This document shows, one piece after another, positions 29,001 through 40,009 of a stretch of 64,000 bases of DNA (position 1 is its first letter; each line of letters starts with the position of its first letter). The stretch covers positions 930,001-994,000 of the forward strand of contig NW_026705154.1 in assembly GCF_029867415.1 (NCBI RefSeq), in the 5' to 3' direction. The translations under genes and the position numbers were made by a program. This DNA is from Vicia villosa. Its lineage: Eukaryota; Streptophyta; Magnoliopsida; Fabales; Fabaceae. The notes under the pieces were generated by a model that ran no database searches, was not told the DNA's origin, and was given only the letters and a program-made list of their open reading frames with translations.

Positions 29001-30735
29001 TTGGTTTGAATTTTTTGGATGAAGGATGAGAGAGTTATGACCAGTCAAAGTTTAGTTGACTTTTTAGGAGAAAACCCTAATTTTGAAACTTAGGGTTTTG
29101 TTGATTTTTGATCTTTCCTTGATGAATTATGATCAACCAATGATCAAATGATGAATCCTTTGACAAAATATGGAATTTGACAAAAAAAATTCATTTTTGA
29201 CTGTCTGTTGACTTTTTGGTCAAACGGGTCGTCTGTTGACTGTTTGAGCTGCTGACTGTGCGTCTGAGTGAATTGAAGTTTGAAAATTTGTATGATGGTA
29301 CTTTGAGATATATGGAGGTCCATGAAATCCATTTGAGGTCTCAAAAACTTGTTCTCCTGAAAAAACAAGAAAACCCTAGTTAGGGACTGTTTGTGTAGGA
29401 GACAGTTAAGCGTACCTGATTTTTGTGCAGTGCTGAGTCTCTGCTAATCATGTGATATTCAGAAGACTTCTAGGACAAAAATCTTGGAATTTTGAAATGC
29501 AAAAGTTTGATTTGATTGATGGTACAAAACACGGAGAATTGCACTGTCGGCGGTTTGACTGTCAAATGACTGTTCAGGCATGTAGCAGTTAAAGTGAAAA
29601 TTCAACAGTCAAAGTTAATATTTTTGTTGTTTTTGTTTTGTTTTTTTTTGTTTTGTGTTAATGATGAAAATTTATTTACATGAGTGGCTAGTAAAATACA
29701 GACATAGTAAATAAATAATAAATACTGTATGCGAGCAAAATTACCAATAAATCATTTAATGCACAGAAAAATAAATATTTAACTGGCAGAAAACACACAA
29801 AATATTATCTGGACAATTAAGCAACAATATGACAAATAGTACGACATTTAATACTGACAGTACAAATATTACATACTATAATGAACAGTACGACGAGTAA
29901 ACGGTACATTAAGAAATAAGAGATACGGCAAACTTTAAGAATGACGATTAATAACCCATGCTACAAACAGTAACATGTAGATGATTGGGAGTGTCAACAT
30001 CCCAGGTCCACATTTTTCAGGGCTATGCAGACAGAAGAAGGACATGATTACCACCACGACGGTGATGATCATAAGAAAACACGTTTCCATCCGCTTCGCC
30101 ATTTTTGTCGGGGAAGAAGAGAGAATGAATATGAAGTGGGAAATTGAGAGATGAGTTAGAATTTGATGTGAGATTTTATGGAAAAAATGAGAGGTATTTA
30201 TAGAATGAAAAGAAGGATAGAGACGTTGGGGAATGAAGTGATTCCGTACAAAACGTAAATTTGAGTGGAAGTGAGATTTGAAAGAAAGTGTATGATAGTG
30301 TTGAAAAAAGAGAGATGTATATAATAAAGTTAGGATTTGATTTTGAAAGAATAGATTTGAAAAGAGATTTTGAAAATAATGGAATATAGTACAAAAATTA
30401 GTGGGAAACAAAAAAATTAATAATAATTTACTTGTTACCAGTACAGTCTGAATCCCCGGACTATGCGCCTGCAAAAGATTTAACTCTGTACCAATTGCGT
30501 CAGTACTATTTATCTGTAAATAAATATCAAATAAATAGCGTATGTGAAGTAATAAACAGTAATTGGCGTTTGCGTAAGAATAAATTCAACAGCGAGCCAA
30601 AATACCGTATAAGAAAAATTCTAAAAACCAAGTATTCATAAATCAGGATATAAAAATCCAAGATTATGTGAAACTCTTAATTTTTAGATTGAAGTTTTCT
30701 TGAAAAAAGATGCGGGCAAATTTTGGGGTATAACA
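26071..30735 (-). mobile_element. Ogre-like solo LTR, 4,665 bp, in the copia gag gene
   Basis: On the minus strand the block starts TGTTATACCCCAAAATTTGC and ends GAGTGCATGACA. The exact 5-bp duplication ACAAA flanks it (26066-26070 and 30736-30740). The start form and the stretch with GAGAGTCGCCACCGACTTTT at about 26159 resemble legume Ogre (Tat-lineage gypsy) LTRs, which are several kb long. No pol domain occurs inside, so it is a solo LTR left by LTR-LTR recombination. The copia gag frame continues directly from one flank to the other. Confidence 0.85.
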
Positions 30736-31020
30736 ACAAACTTTCAAGTTTCACCCATAACCCTGATGTCGTTGTCTCCTTCGATAACTGTCGAAGAACC
30801 TTATCACCAAGGCTCAACAAGATTTCACTATGGGCTTTCTCTATCATGGTCGTCATTTATTTTTCCGTTAAAGCATCATCCATAGTTGTCGCTCCCTTCA
30901 ACGTTTCCAAACAACCCTGCTAGACCAGTAGGGCTTTCATCATCAAGTGCCATAGACCGAAATCGTTCACTCCGGTGAACTTTTCAATCTCCTACTTTGT
31001 TGAAGGCATCTTCTCCATGC
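30736..31020 (-). pseudogene. Copia gag N-terminal remnant
   Basis: It starts at ATGGAGAAGATGCC near 31020, just after the primer-binding region. It carries KFTGVNDFGLWHLMMKALL (consensus F.G.NY..W...M...L) with in-frame stops. It continues across the Ogre-like LTR into 25644-26070. Confidence 0.8.
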
Positions 31021-31034
31021 TCACCGCACCAATT

Positions 31035-31511
31035 TGTTGTGAAAAACGATGTCAAAATCACAAAGTATAATAGGTTTCTTTTGGAAATTAACCCACAAGG
31101 GCAAGAAAAAGTATGGGAGCAATAAGAACACAAAGATTGGTTATAACTGCTATTCTTTACTTTCTCTATCAATCAAACTTACAAGTGTTACAAGAATAAC
31201 AAATAACCCTCTCACCCTAAATTAGGATTTGTAGTATGCAATAATGAGAGACTAGTATGGTATTTATAATAAACCTAACATACTAAACTAATGAGTTTTT
31301 TTTCACAGATACCCATTGCAAGCTAACTTAGGGTACAAGCTAAATTAAATAATAGGACATAACAAATAGACCCAATTAGTCATGCTAACAAACCTAGCAT
31401 TTTCGACAATTACATGCTTGACCATACTTCGACTGCATGTTAATCTTTGTCGAACTTGTCGAACCTCGAAGCTACCCTTCAATCCAATAGAGTTCGATCC
31501 AATATCTCACA
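31035..31511 (-). repeat. 5' LTR of the nested copia element
   Basis: A 477-bp LTR starts TGTGAGATATTGG (minus strand) and ends TTTTTCACAACA. It is followed by a primer-binding stretch near TTGGTGCGGTGAGC and the gag ATG. Confidence 0.8.
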
Positions 31512-31826
31512 TTCTTGTATTCATCTTCTTCAAGCTAAAGCTTATCATAAATTTTTTGAGTTTTTTTATCTCCTCATATGGTATCAGTCACATACATTGA
31601 TTGATTCCTCTTTTTCTTTGAATTTCTATGTAGATTATTCTTCGATTCAACACCAGACCATTACTAATGATTCTTCTTCTTCTTTGAATCTCTATGTGTA
31701 TTATTCTTTGTTTATCGCATAATACTTTTACAACACCATTACTAATGATTCATTTATTTCATTTTTAGGATTGAATCCTCCAGCACTTCTCACACATATA
31801 CAGTTGGTCATATGTTCAGACATACA
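31512..31826. other. Spacer between the copia element and a solo LTR
   Basis: AT-rich. It contains TGGTATCAG at about 31579, like a copia initiator-tRNA-Met primer site on the plus strand, but nothing coding follows. The two halves of a short duplicated stretch (GATTCTTCTTCTTCTTTGAAT-like) lie at about 31608 and 31669. Confidence 0.4.
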
Positions 31827-33058
31827 TGTTGAAAGTATATTGGAGTACTTTTATTTTATCGTTTCCACAGGGATTGATGTGATATCACCGCTGTTCTATA
31901 GTTTATATTGTTTTGAGTTAAAATTACTTTGGGTTTGGTTTCGATTTTGGTAACGGAACTCTTCGATCTCATACAAGAAGTGATAAACTAGATTTGTGGT
32001 TTTAAAAGATGGTAAAAAAAATGTCAAGATTAGGATTTAATAATTTACTTCATATGTATTTTCTTGATAAAGCATGTGAACTCATAAATGACAAATATAA
32101 TCACAAATCTCACAATATGTTAGCTTAATATAGGTGAATATCAACTCACAAAGCTATTTCTAAAATTTATTTGTTGATAGATGAAAAACCTAGTTCAAGA
32201 CTTGAAAACTATTTCTCAATAAGAAAACAAATCACATATACATATAAACACAAGGTTTTTCACCATATATTAATCATCACTTGTTAACATACAAAGGATC
32301 AAAAGAAATACATACTACAAGAAAAATTATCTACCTCTAATCTTGACACCAAGAAGGATTTAGCCACCCATTTCCATGGTGACTTGAGCAACAAGTAAAC
32401 AATCAAGCTTTATGAACATCAAACTTAAAGTCTCAAAGATTGATAGTTAAAAACTTGATTTTAGTTAACAATGGAAGATTTAGGGCTTTTACACAGCAAA
32501 GGTTGATTTCTATGTCAAGAGAGAGAAAACAAAAGATGGAATGATCTCCAAATATCTACAAAGTACTTAAAATAGCATGGGCTTTCTGCACAAATTCGTC
32601 CGGCGGCCCAAAAGCAGCGCCGGGCGGAACCCACTAATACTCCCACGTGACCACCAGTAGCGCAAAAATGGGGGAACAAAATATCTTCTTCCGCCCGGCG
32701 AGCCTAATGCTCTGTCGGGCGCTCCAAGGCAGAAACGAGGCCAAAAATTCACCCCTTTCGCCTCCAGCTCGTCGGGCAGCTCATCGCCTCCAAGCCACGC
32801 GCCTCCAACACGCCCAACGAGCTTTCACAAACACTGACAGTGTCATCCAAAACCTCGATTCTTCAGCTTTTTTCCCAATTTTTCTGCACTTTTACAATCA
32901 CCTAACACTAAAACACTAGAGAGCGCATTAAAAATATCAAATATTCACATTTGCCAAAATCACTTATTTACAATAAGCTATTTTACTAAAAAGCATAGAA
33001 AAGGGCTAAAAAGCGACACAATTCTACAAGAAAAACTAACTACAGTAGACACTTAACA
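31827..33058 (-). mobile_element. Solo LTR of a Ty3-gypsy element
   Basis: On the minus strand it starts TGTTAAGTGTCTACTG and ends ATACTTTCAACA. The exact 5-bp duplication ATACA flanks it (31822-31826 and 33059-33063). It is 1,232 bp long. The start, the CCCTGTGGAAACGATAA segment near the 3' end and a GC-rich middle (32590-32830, CGCCGGGCG/GTCGGGCG repeats) parallel the solo LTR at 18232-19555, so both belong to related families. The frames in the GC-rich patch are not genes. Confidence 0.88.
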
Positions 33059-33063
33059 ATACA

Positions 33064-33760
33064 CTAAGGATATGCCACATGCTTCTGCATTCTTCCGACT
33101 TAGAGGGAATTAGGCGATGGAGCCGTACCGAGTGTATCTTGACCACTTGGTAGCAGAGGACATACATTTCCATACTTACAGTCACCCACCGTGAGACACG
33201 TCCCTTTGACAACATACCCTTATACTCGAGATAGTTTACTTATGGTTCACGTCTATCCTCATATGCCTGAGCTTATCATGTCGCAGTTCGGCTATAGGAA
33301 ATTTATTCTCATAGACCCTTTTGTGTATGCTCATCCCGCTATGACACATAGATATATGGATGCTATGTTTGATGATTATCTCAATCATCCAGTACGGGTG
33401 AGACACATAGTACCATAACTCCTAGTGACTAGAGCTATGCAGAAAGTTACATCAAATGGTTCTTCAGGGTGTCACATCCTTATATGATACAAGATGCTCC
33501 GGGAGATCCACCTAGGCCAGCTCATCAGGCGGTACTAGAGGAGAAGCAGGCTAAGAGCATATCATATTGTTGATATGTTTTCCTAGATGTCGCCGTATCA
33601 TGGAAATTGGACACACGAGTATTGATAGAGGAATATTTTCATATGGCTTTGAGGCCAGAGACGTTGTAGATATCATAATGGGGAAGAATGTGAGGCATTG
33701 TAGTACAGGAGGCGGCGTAGGAACAAAGGGGGCCGAGTCCGTCATACGCAGTAGTTTCTA
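33064..33760 (+). pseudogene. Plant-mobile-domain (MAIN-like) fragment
   Basis: The open stretch 33191-33418 contains MPELIMSQFGYRK, the counterpart of the conserved (L)PERVLRQFGYVQ block of the transposon-associated plant mobile domain. Further on, about 33440, a shifted frame gives YIKWFFRVSHPYM, the counterpart of YL.WY.RISHP. Upstream a stop-interrupted frame gives YRVYLDHL. The domain occurs in MULE- and gypsy-borne genes and in a few host genes. Stops and shifts indicate a remnant. The palindromic motifs at 33945-34130 and a MULE-like terminus near 34275 suggest it sat in a MULE. Confidence 0.55.
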
Positions 33761-34233
33761 ATACTTATATTAGGAGAACTATTATGGATTGTATTTTATT
33801 TTGACTTCGTTTGTACTCTGAATTTATTACTTTATAGTTTATATATGTCCTTTTTATCGTATCTATTGTATGATGATAGTATAGATATAATATCTCGTCA
33901 AATTCATCAAACCATACTTAAATCAATGTTAAAATTACTATCAGGTGTGGTTTTGGAAATGAATCTCCAGATTATGTCTGATGTGCATACAGAAATGCAT
34001 CTTTGGAATAATTTATGTCAAAATAGAGTGTTGCACTAAGAAATGCATAGGGTGTTGCACTAAGAAATGCATAGGGTGGTATGGAGTTGTTCCAGAAATG
34101 CATCTTCAAAATAAACTTTAAATATAATATGGAACTCAACTCAAGTGGTGGTCATGATTTTGATGAAACAAAAAATACGTCCGAAAATACATATCAAAAA
34201 TCATAATTTCAATTTCAAATTTTCATAGAGGAC

Positions 34234-34280
34234 TTTTCCAATACTTATGGTGAGATTAACAATTCCCTTTTTATTCTGCC
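34234..34280. repeat. Possible right terminal repeat of the mobile-domain element
   Basis: Read on the minus strand, AAGGGAATTGTTAATCTCACC resembles the termini of the elements at 36668, 49194 and 52872 (shared pattern GRRATT.CTT....CACC). No left partner was identified. Confidence 0.3.
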
Positions 34281-35040
34281 CTCCACCACCTATACCTCAC
34301 ATCCTATATTTTATTTAAACAATATATAAATGATTACTTTATTTATACATTTCAAAACATTTAGCAAATTTTTACAGCCTATTATGCAAATTTACAGTAA
34401 AACCCAAACTTACTGTAAATTATAAAAACATAAAATCTAGCTTTTTGTTGATAAATATAATACGCACTTATGCACTTTTACGACATTTATCAGCAATAGT
34501 TTCATTATAAAATCCAGGATGAGCACCACATTTTTTGTTTTCTTTTGCGTTTAATATTTTTCTTTTTATTACCTTCTGATACAGTAATGTGTCATTAAGA
34601 ATTTGATAAGATTCTACACTAAACTAATTGAATATTATGCATATGTAATAAATTGCAATTCTATTTTTCTGCAAATAAAAAAGGATAAAATAATAATTTT
34701 AACCCTTCCACATTTTTAAAGAGTGACAAAAAGATAAGGTATGCCACAAATTTAAAAAAGAATTGCTTATTAATTGTTAGTTAGTCTAGTAGTCATTGGC
34801 GTTGGTAAGAAGAGTTACGGTTCGATCTTCCGCAACTGTGATATGAAGGAGAACGGAACCACTTGATATCTCACCTGGTAGAAAAACATCATATGCAAAT
34901 CTAAAAATATCTTCCAAGTTTCTGAAATACACTTTCGGATGCAGCCTGAGTCTCCATGAAACACGTCCTAATTGAGTTTGATCCAAAAAATATTTCTAAT
35001 TTAACAATCCGGTGAAACTTTCGGAAGTACATTTTCGGAG

Positions 35041-35510
35041 TTGTGAAGCGGGAATTTGAAACGCCGACATCTTATCAAAGAATTAAACAGTCATAAAGAA
35101 TCATACACACGACTATACGGGAAATTTTTTTATGCAATTTATGAATCTCTTGTTCCTTGCATTAGTGGACCGGTACTGGAGAGAAAATGGACGCGCTTCC
35201 TTGAAATGAGTAATCTTATATCAAGTGTGTATGAAAGAGTATGTATTGATCTAAAAAGATATGGTTTCTCATAAACATTTTTTCCACTACACACTATCCC
35301 AACTCAAAAGTCAAATGATCGTATTATGTGTATTAGATGATTCTAAAAAATGTGACACTTTGTTTAAGTTTATTTGAAATCGGAATGCCATATACCACTA
35401 ACTTCACCGGAGTGGACAACTCATTCAACAAGATTGAAAGAGAAAGAATTAAACAAAATTCAAAGGCACAATCACTCTAGATTTGAACGGTGACACATGT
35501 TTCGATTCAT
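35041..35510 (+). pseudogene. OTU-like protein C-terminal remnant
   Basis: The open stretch 35056-35274 ends ...VYERVCIDLKRYGFS. After the stop the other frames continue with a HFV.VYLKSECHIP-like string and SPEWTTH. These match the order of the related remnant at 53062-53349 (VCVDLTRFGFSETL ... WTARHTNEADTW). The (N)H-[WF]-VQV-LK..CP block is the region of the catalytic His in the OTU-like domain of the MULE pseudogenes at 40010-42290 and 57790-60065. The assignment is by that resemblance and is moderate. Confidence 0.4.
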
Positions 35511-35772
35511 TTTAGCTTTTATTCGACAATGTATTTATGTTATTAGACATGTTTTGTATGTTATCTTGTCTTTATATTAATGAAGTCAAATATATACATT
35601 TTCAAAGATTTCAATATATTTTTAAATTTCCAAAATACTTCCATTCTAATCTAGATACTAATTCTGTAACTGATTCTATGTTGGGTGGTTCTAGAAATGC
35701 ATTTCTGTAATATCAGGTTAGGGTGGTCTCGAAAATGCATTTCCAGAATTTTCCATGGTACATGGATAGAAT

Positions 35773-36105
35773 TAGGGGTGGTAAAACGGGCCCGGACCGC
35801 TGGGAAAGCCTGTTTTACCCGCATTTTTTTGCGGGGCGGGGCAAGGTTTTAGGCCCGCTCTCTTTCATGTGTCCGCCCCGTCCCATTTTTTTGCGGGCAT
35901 GAGCTTTTTCATACAATTTTACTATTTTTAGACCTAAAAGGTTCAATTCCCGCGAGCTTTCCCCGCCCTGCCCTCACTTTTTGCGGGACGGGACAAGGTT
36001 TTAGACCCGCACTCTTCAATATGCCCGCCCCGCCCCGTCTCGTTTTTTCGCGGGCTTTTGCTGGGCAGGCCTAAACGCGGCGGGCATGCCCGTTTGCCAC
36101 CCCTA
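35773..36105. mobile_element. Complete non-autonomous hAT element, 333 bp
   Basis: The ends TAGGGGTGGTAAAACGGGCC and, inverted, TAGGGGTGGCAAACGGGC form terminal repeats. The exact 8-bp duplication GATAGAAT flanks it (35765-35772 and 36106-36113). The inside is dominated by GCGGG/CCCGC subterminal repeats. The first nine terminal bases, TAGGGGTGG, are shared with the large hAT element at 42990-48207, whose transposase family may have mobilised it. Confidence 0.93.
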
Positions 36106-36140
36106 GATAGAATGTCTAAGGTCAATATTGGCCTAGAAGT

Positions 36141-36150
36141 TATATAAATA
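36141..36150 (+). promoter_or_regulatory. TATA box upstream of the shortened ORF
   Basis: TATATAAATA lies 47 bp before the ATG at 36197. The cassette at 53687-53737 has the same TATA-to-ATG spacing. Confidence 0.5.
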
Positions 36151-36196
36151 TGAGTCTCTCATCTCATATTTTCTTACAAAATCACATTACACTAGA

Positions 36197-36319
36197 ATGA
36201 ACATAATTTTGCATGTCGTATATGTCTACTTCAACAACACAGAAGGTCTGATCAAGTTGGATGCGACAATTGTGAAATCGATCGAAAATATTATGAAGAT
36301 GTTGAAATGTTCATCTTGA
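36197..36319 (+). pseudogene. Internally deleted copy of the 123-aa transposon-borne ORF
   Basis: A 40-codon frame begins MNIILHVVYVYFNN and ends in ...LIKLDATI followed by IMKMLK. The first part matches the start (YLVFVYFSSG) and the second part the end (TIELDAKL...VIKMLTHP) of the 123-aa ORF at 53737-54108. The central two thirds are absent, so this is a shortened relative. Its function is unknown. Confidence 0.5.
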
Positions 36320-36781
36320 TTTTCAAATATAATGTGTGATTTATGTTAACGATTATCTATGTAATTTTTTTTATGTTATCGATATTACTTTGTCTTCATT
36401 TCTGCATTTGTTTTGTTTATGCATTTCTTTCTGATTCAGTATATTCTAGAAGTACAACTCCGTAAGATTTACGGAGATGTATTTTTGAATTAAATTCAAT
36501 TAAATAATTAGATAGTGACTCAAAAGTAGATGGGTTCAGTGTACCTAAAGTCCATTCGAAAATATATTTTTTAATTTTAAAAGTAGTTTTAATTTTTCAC
36601 GAGGGTGTGAAAGCATCTTTAGAGTGTGTTAAGCAATTCTTTTAAAGAATGCAGACAATATTGCATTGGAAATTTCTTTACCCACCTCCTAACCTTCTTA
36701 GTCACCTCTGACGAATTTACCAAAATACCCCTTTTCTGAAATACATTTTCAAAAACGTACTTTTATTGGAAAAAAAGGTGT

Positions 36782-36981
36782 TTTCGAAAATGCACTTCCG
36801 AAAACACGAAAAAAATGTGTTTTCGGAGATACATTTTCGAAAACACCCCCTTTTTTGAGTTTTCGGAGATGCATTTCCGAAAACACCCCCTTTTGGGAGA
36901 GGGGTGTCTTCGGAGATGCATATCCGAAATATTCCAAGGCCAAATTGGTCTTGGAATGTTTCGGATATACACTTCCGAAAG
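36782..36981. repeat. Cluster of five TTCGGA..TGCAT..TCCGAA palindromes
   Basis: Imperfect 20-bp palindromes start near 36784, 36820, 36862, 36909 and 36960, spaced about 40-50 bp apart. The minus-strand frames rich in SEMHLRK or ENTFF here are shadows of this repeat. Confidence 0.9.
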
Positions 36982-37837
36982 AATTCAATAATTATTAAAA
37001 AATTAAAATCAAGGTGAATCAATACAATTAATAGGTATAAAATCAAGGTGAATCAATAAAATGAAGGTGAATCAATAAAATCAAGGTGAATCAAAATTTC
37101 CTAAACAATTTTAAAGTTAAAAATTATTTTACTAACTTATATAAATCAAAAACATTTTAATTTCATAAGTAAATTTTGAATTATATAGAGTTAAATATAA
37201 AATTTATTCATTAAATAAAATTAAGACAAAATCTTTTTTTAATTTTTTTAAACTAAATAAAAAATTATAACTCATTTTTAATTATGAATCAGAATAGAAA
37301 TATATAAATATATAATAATAATTATTAATTTTGTAAGTGAAATATATAAATATATAATAATTATTATAAATTAAAATACTCATTTTTTTAATTTTTTTAA
37401 TTATTATATAAATATATAAATATATTTATAATAAATATATAATAATTATTATATAAATATATAAATATATAATAATTTTTATAAATATATAATAATTATT
37501 ATAATTATTATATAAATATATAAATTAAAACACTCATTTTTTTTAATTTTTTTTGTAAATATATAATAATTATTATAAATATACAAATATATAAGTAAAA
37601 AATTATAACTCATTTTGTAAGTGAAATTATTTTAATTTTTTTAATTAAAATTATTTTAAATTTTAAAATATGAATCAGAATATAAATATATAATAATTAT
37701 TATTCATAACTCATAAATTATATCAAAATATATAATTATTATTATTCGTTACTCATAAATTATATCAAATTTATGATATGTGAATTAATTAATATCCTAA
37801 AATTAATTTTTGGGATTTTTATTTTTTTTTGTTTTTT

Positions 37838-37950
37838 CGGAGATTTATCTCCGAATTAATCAAAATTTCAATTTTTTGGATTTTTTCGGAAATGCACTTC
37901 CGAAGTCTGGAAAAATTTAGAAAAAAAAAATTCGGAAATGCATTTCCGAA
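37838..37950. repeat. Cluster of three TTCGGA..TCCGAA palindromes, right subterminal zone
   Basis: Copies near 37839, 37886 and 37931 mirror the left cluster of the same MULE. Confidence 0.9.
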
Positions 37951-38023
37951 GCGGGGGTAAAGTGGAGTTTTCGCTGGGGGTGACCCCCATAGGGAGGTGG
38001 GTAAAGAAAAAACTTATTGCATT

Positions 38024-38519
38024 TAACAACAAAAAAAATTAAAGAAAATATAGGTTGATTTTTGTTTTGAAATGGTAATAATGGAAAATTTGTACAATTT
38101 TGCTTTTTCGTTGAATTGTTGCGATTTTCAGAGATTTTAATAATAATTTTTTTAAATTGTAAAAACTTTAAAAAGTAAATTAAGAAAAAGGTTAAATTTA
38201 TTAATTTAAAAATTTGGAAGTCTTTATTTAACATTAAAATAGATATTAACACCTCACAAAAAAATAGATATTTGCATTTTCAAAATATCAACTCTAAAAT
38301 TTATTTAAATAAAATAACAATTTCCAAATTTTAAAAAGAAATGTTTTTTTTATAATTCATAGTAACACATAGTCAGATAAATTTAAACTGTAAGCCATTA
38401 ATAGCAATGCACAGAAAGTTTCAATCACAACAAAGTATCTATTGTAACTTATAAATGAATAATTATAAGTACTAATGAGCTTAACTATATCACTAATCAT
38501 TTGAAAGAAGTAAAGAAAT
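38024..38519. other. Intergenic AT-rich DNA
   Basis: No gene. From about 38385 the sequence resembles the 3' flanks of the DUF genes at 42555-42720 and 60310-60500. Confidence 0.5.
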
Positions 38520-38636
38520 AATACATAATGTAAACAAATTGCATTAATCCAAGAAAACACCTTAATCAATTGCACTAAAAAAACAAATAAAAAAAATTAA
38601 AATTCTAGCTCTCTCTTTAGAACCTACTAATAAGTC

Positions 38637-39224
38637 TCAACAACAAGAAACTTGAATCTTTGTTGTCAAATTTGATGTTTTTTGTTGCCTAAAATTCTCA
38701 CCTTGGTTATCATCTGAAATCAAATGCTTCCTGAACATAGCTATGAATGCTTCAACTCTTTCATTCAATTCATCCTTAGACAACACTTCCACATGTTCGT
38801 CTTCTTCTCCATCATCATTCTCATCAATCTCATTTTCAACATCAACATAATGAATGGTACTAGTACTAGAACTAGTACTATTCCAACATTGTTTTTTGTA
38901 ACACTCTTTATCTTCTTCAATTTCTTGAGAAAATTCACATGCTCCTTTCTTCTCTTTGTCACCATTTTTAACTTCTTCAACATTACTTTCATATTCTAAA
39001 TTTCTTTTACTCCAATAATTTGGCTTCATAGACATGTAAAGAATGGCTAATAGAGTCACATTGAGGAAGAGGAATACATAAGAACGCCATTTTTCAACTA
39101 AGAAACTCTTTAGACAAACCATTAGAAGAAATGTACCTAATGTGAATATTATACTTTCTATACTATCTTCATTGAATTCTTCTTCTTTAGTTTCTCTCTC
39201 ACATTCACTTTTCTTCATCTCCAT
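38637..39224 (-). CDS. DUF4408/DUF761-like two-TM protein, copy 1
   Basis: A single-exon frame of 195 aa. The N-terminus is charged (MEMKKSECERE). Two hydrophobic segments follow, about residues 24-41 (IIFTLGTFLLMVCLKSFL) and 47-64 (YVFLFLNVTLLAILYM), joined by VEKWRS. The middle is polar, with a Ser/Thr run and the acidic block EIDENDDGEEDEH. The C-terminal ELNERVEAFIAMFRKHL resembles the DUF761 signature (..R.EAFI..F...L). This architecture occurs in plant DUF4408/DUF761 proteins of unknown biochemical function, presumably membrane-anchored. The start is shared by all four copies, with a conserved upstream region. It is intact and differs from copy 3 mainly by two short deletions in copy 3. 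Confidence 0.85.
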   Translation of the reverse strand: MEMKKSECERETKEEEFNEDSIESIIFTLGTFLLMVCLKSFLVEKWRSYVFLFLNVTLLAILYMSMKPNYWSKRNLEYESNVEEVKNGDKEKKGACEFSQEIEEDKECYKKQCWNSTSSSTSTIHYVDVENEIDENDDGEEDEHVEVLSKDELNERVEAFIAMFRKHLISDDNQGENFRQQKTSNLTTKIQVSCC

Positions 39225-39287
39225 ATTGGAAGTTTAACAATTTCTTGATGTTTGCTTAGTGGTGTGAGGTAAAGAACTTGAAAACTT

Positions 39288-39298
39288 GACTATAAATG
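39288..39298 (-). promoter_or_regulatory. Conserved core-promoter motif of the DUF gene family
   Basis: Minus-strand CATTTATAGTC lies about 65-75 bp upstream of the ATG. All four copies (near 39290, 48729, 57051 and 61262) keep ATTTATA at this place. It is a plausible TATA box, not a perfect consensus. Confidence 0.35.
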
Positions 39299-40009
39299 AA
39301 TTGAGAAAGTGGTTTTCATGTGGAAACAAGAATGATAGTTTTGTTAGTGGTGTTGGGGACTTGATAATCACAAAGAAAGAGTGAAGTAGTGATGATGAGA
39401 GAATATAACAAGCCAAGATGTGAATGTGAGTGGTGTAAGGTGATGAGGAGACATAACACAAACAAGGAATGTTGCTTTGTCACAAATACTATTTGTTGGT
39501 ATGATTTTCTTATCCAACATAGAATCAATTTAGAATTTTTGGTTTTGGGTGCAACACCAAATCCGCTCAATAGTCATTAGCCTTAGTAGTAATAGGTTTG
39601 TGACATGTGAAAAAAATTCTTATGATAAGAAAATATAGCAATTATGTAAGTTAGCACGTGCGGAATTTTGGATATTTTATTCTGCCACCTCTTACTTATA
39701 TCTGGCACCTCTTTAAGTCATGCTTTGTACCGTTATATTCTTATTTAATTTTTTTTAATTATTTTAAAAATGTCGTATGTTATTGGATTTTTTCATATAA
39801 TATCGATTTTTTAATTTGTGAGATTTTACATGAGTTTATACTGGATTTTTGTTAAAAATATCGGAGTTTATGAGTTTTTATGAAGAAATATCGTATATTT
39901 CCAAAATATCCGATAAAAATATAATAATTTTTGAAAAATATATGAAGAAATATCAGATTTTAAAAATAATTTGGTGCAAGACAATTGTTTTTCATGATTT
40001 TGCACCTAT

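Larger units (their letters stand above)
34752..36650. mobile_element. Probable deleted MULE carrying OTU-like and short-ORF remnants
   Basis: TTTAAAAAAGAATTGCTTA at the left is inverted as TAAGCAATTCTTTTAAA at the right (36630-36646), an imperfect terminal repeat of about 17 bp. Inside, the order is an OTU-like C-terminal remnant, a TATA box and a short ORF. This is the same order as in the element at 52872-54480. Palindrome copies occur near 34905, 35020, 35695, 35730 and 36455-36490. A hAT MITE has jumped into it at 35773-36105. No 9-bp target duplication was found. Confidence 0.4.
36668..38014. mobile_element. Non-autonomous MULE, 1,347 bp, with palindrome clusters
   Basis: The terminal repeats read GGAAATTTCTTTACCCACCT at the left and, inverted, AGTTTTTTCTTTACCCACCT at the right. 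The exact 9-bp duplication TATTGCATT flanks it (36659-36667 and 38015-38023), the length typical of Mutator-like elements. No coding sequence is present. Both subterminal zones carry copies of the TTCGGAGATGCATTTCCGAA palindrome, separated by about 850 bp of very AT-rich filler. Confidence 0.92.

Noticed and set aside
29935..30474. 179-codon minus-strand frame rich in F, S and H
   Set aside because: Lies in the Ogre-like solo LTR, near its promoter side; no domain, and composition like a pyrimidine-rich leader.
31577..31590. TGGTATCAG as the start of another copia element on the plus strand
   Set aside because: No LTR before it and no gag after it; a nine-base match can occur by chance.
32567..32919. 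GC-rich overlapping frames on both strands
   Set aside because: They lie in the GC-rich middle of a solo gypsy LTR with exact target duplications; no coding signature.
36782..36981. Regularly spaced repeats considered as a CRISPR-like array
   Set aside because: The units are palindromic and variable, the spacers are homologous AT/CCCC filler, and the context is a plant MULE.
36717..37046. Minus-strand frames rich in SEMHLRK, ISENTFF or FRKCIS
   Set aside because: Translations of the palindrome array in a non-coding MULE; the same strings recur on the opposite strand at 54126-54493.
38724..38999. Plus-strand frames opposite the DUF genes (also at 48039, 56496 and 60688)
   Set aside because: Antisense shadows of the four DUF paralogues; their conservation follows from that of the sense strand.
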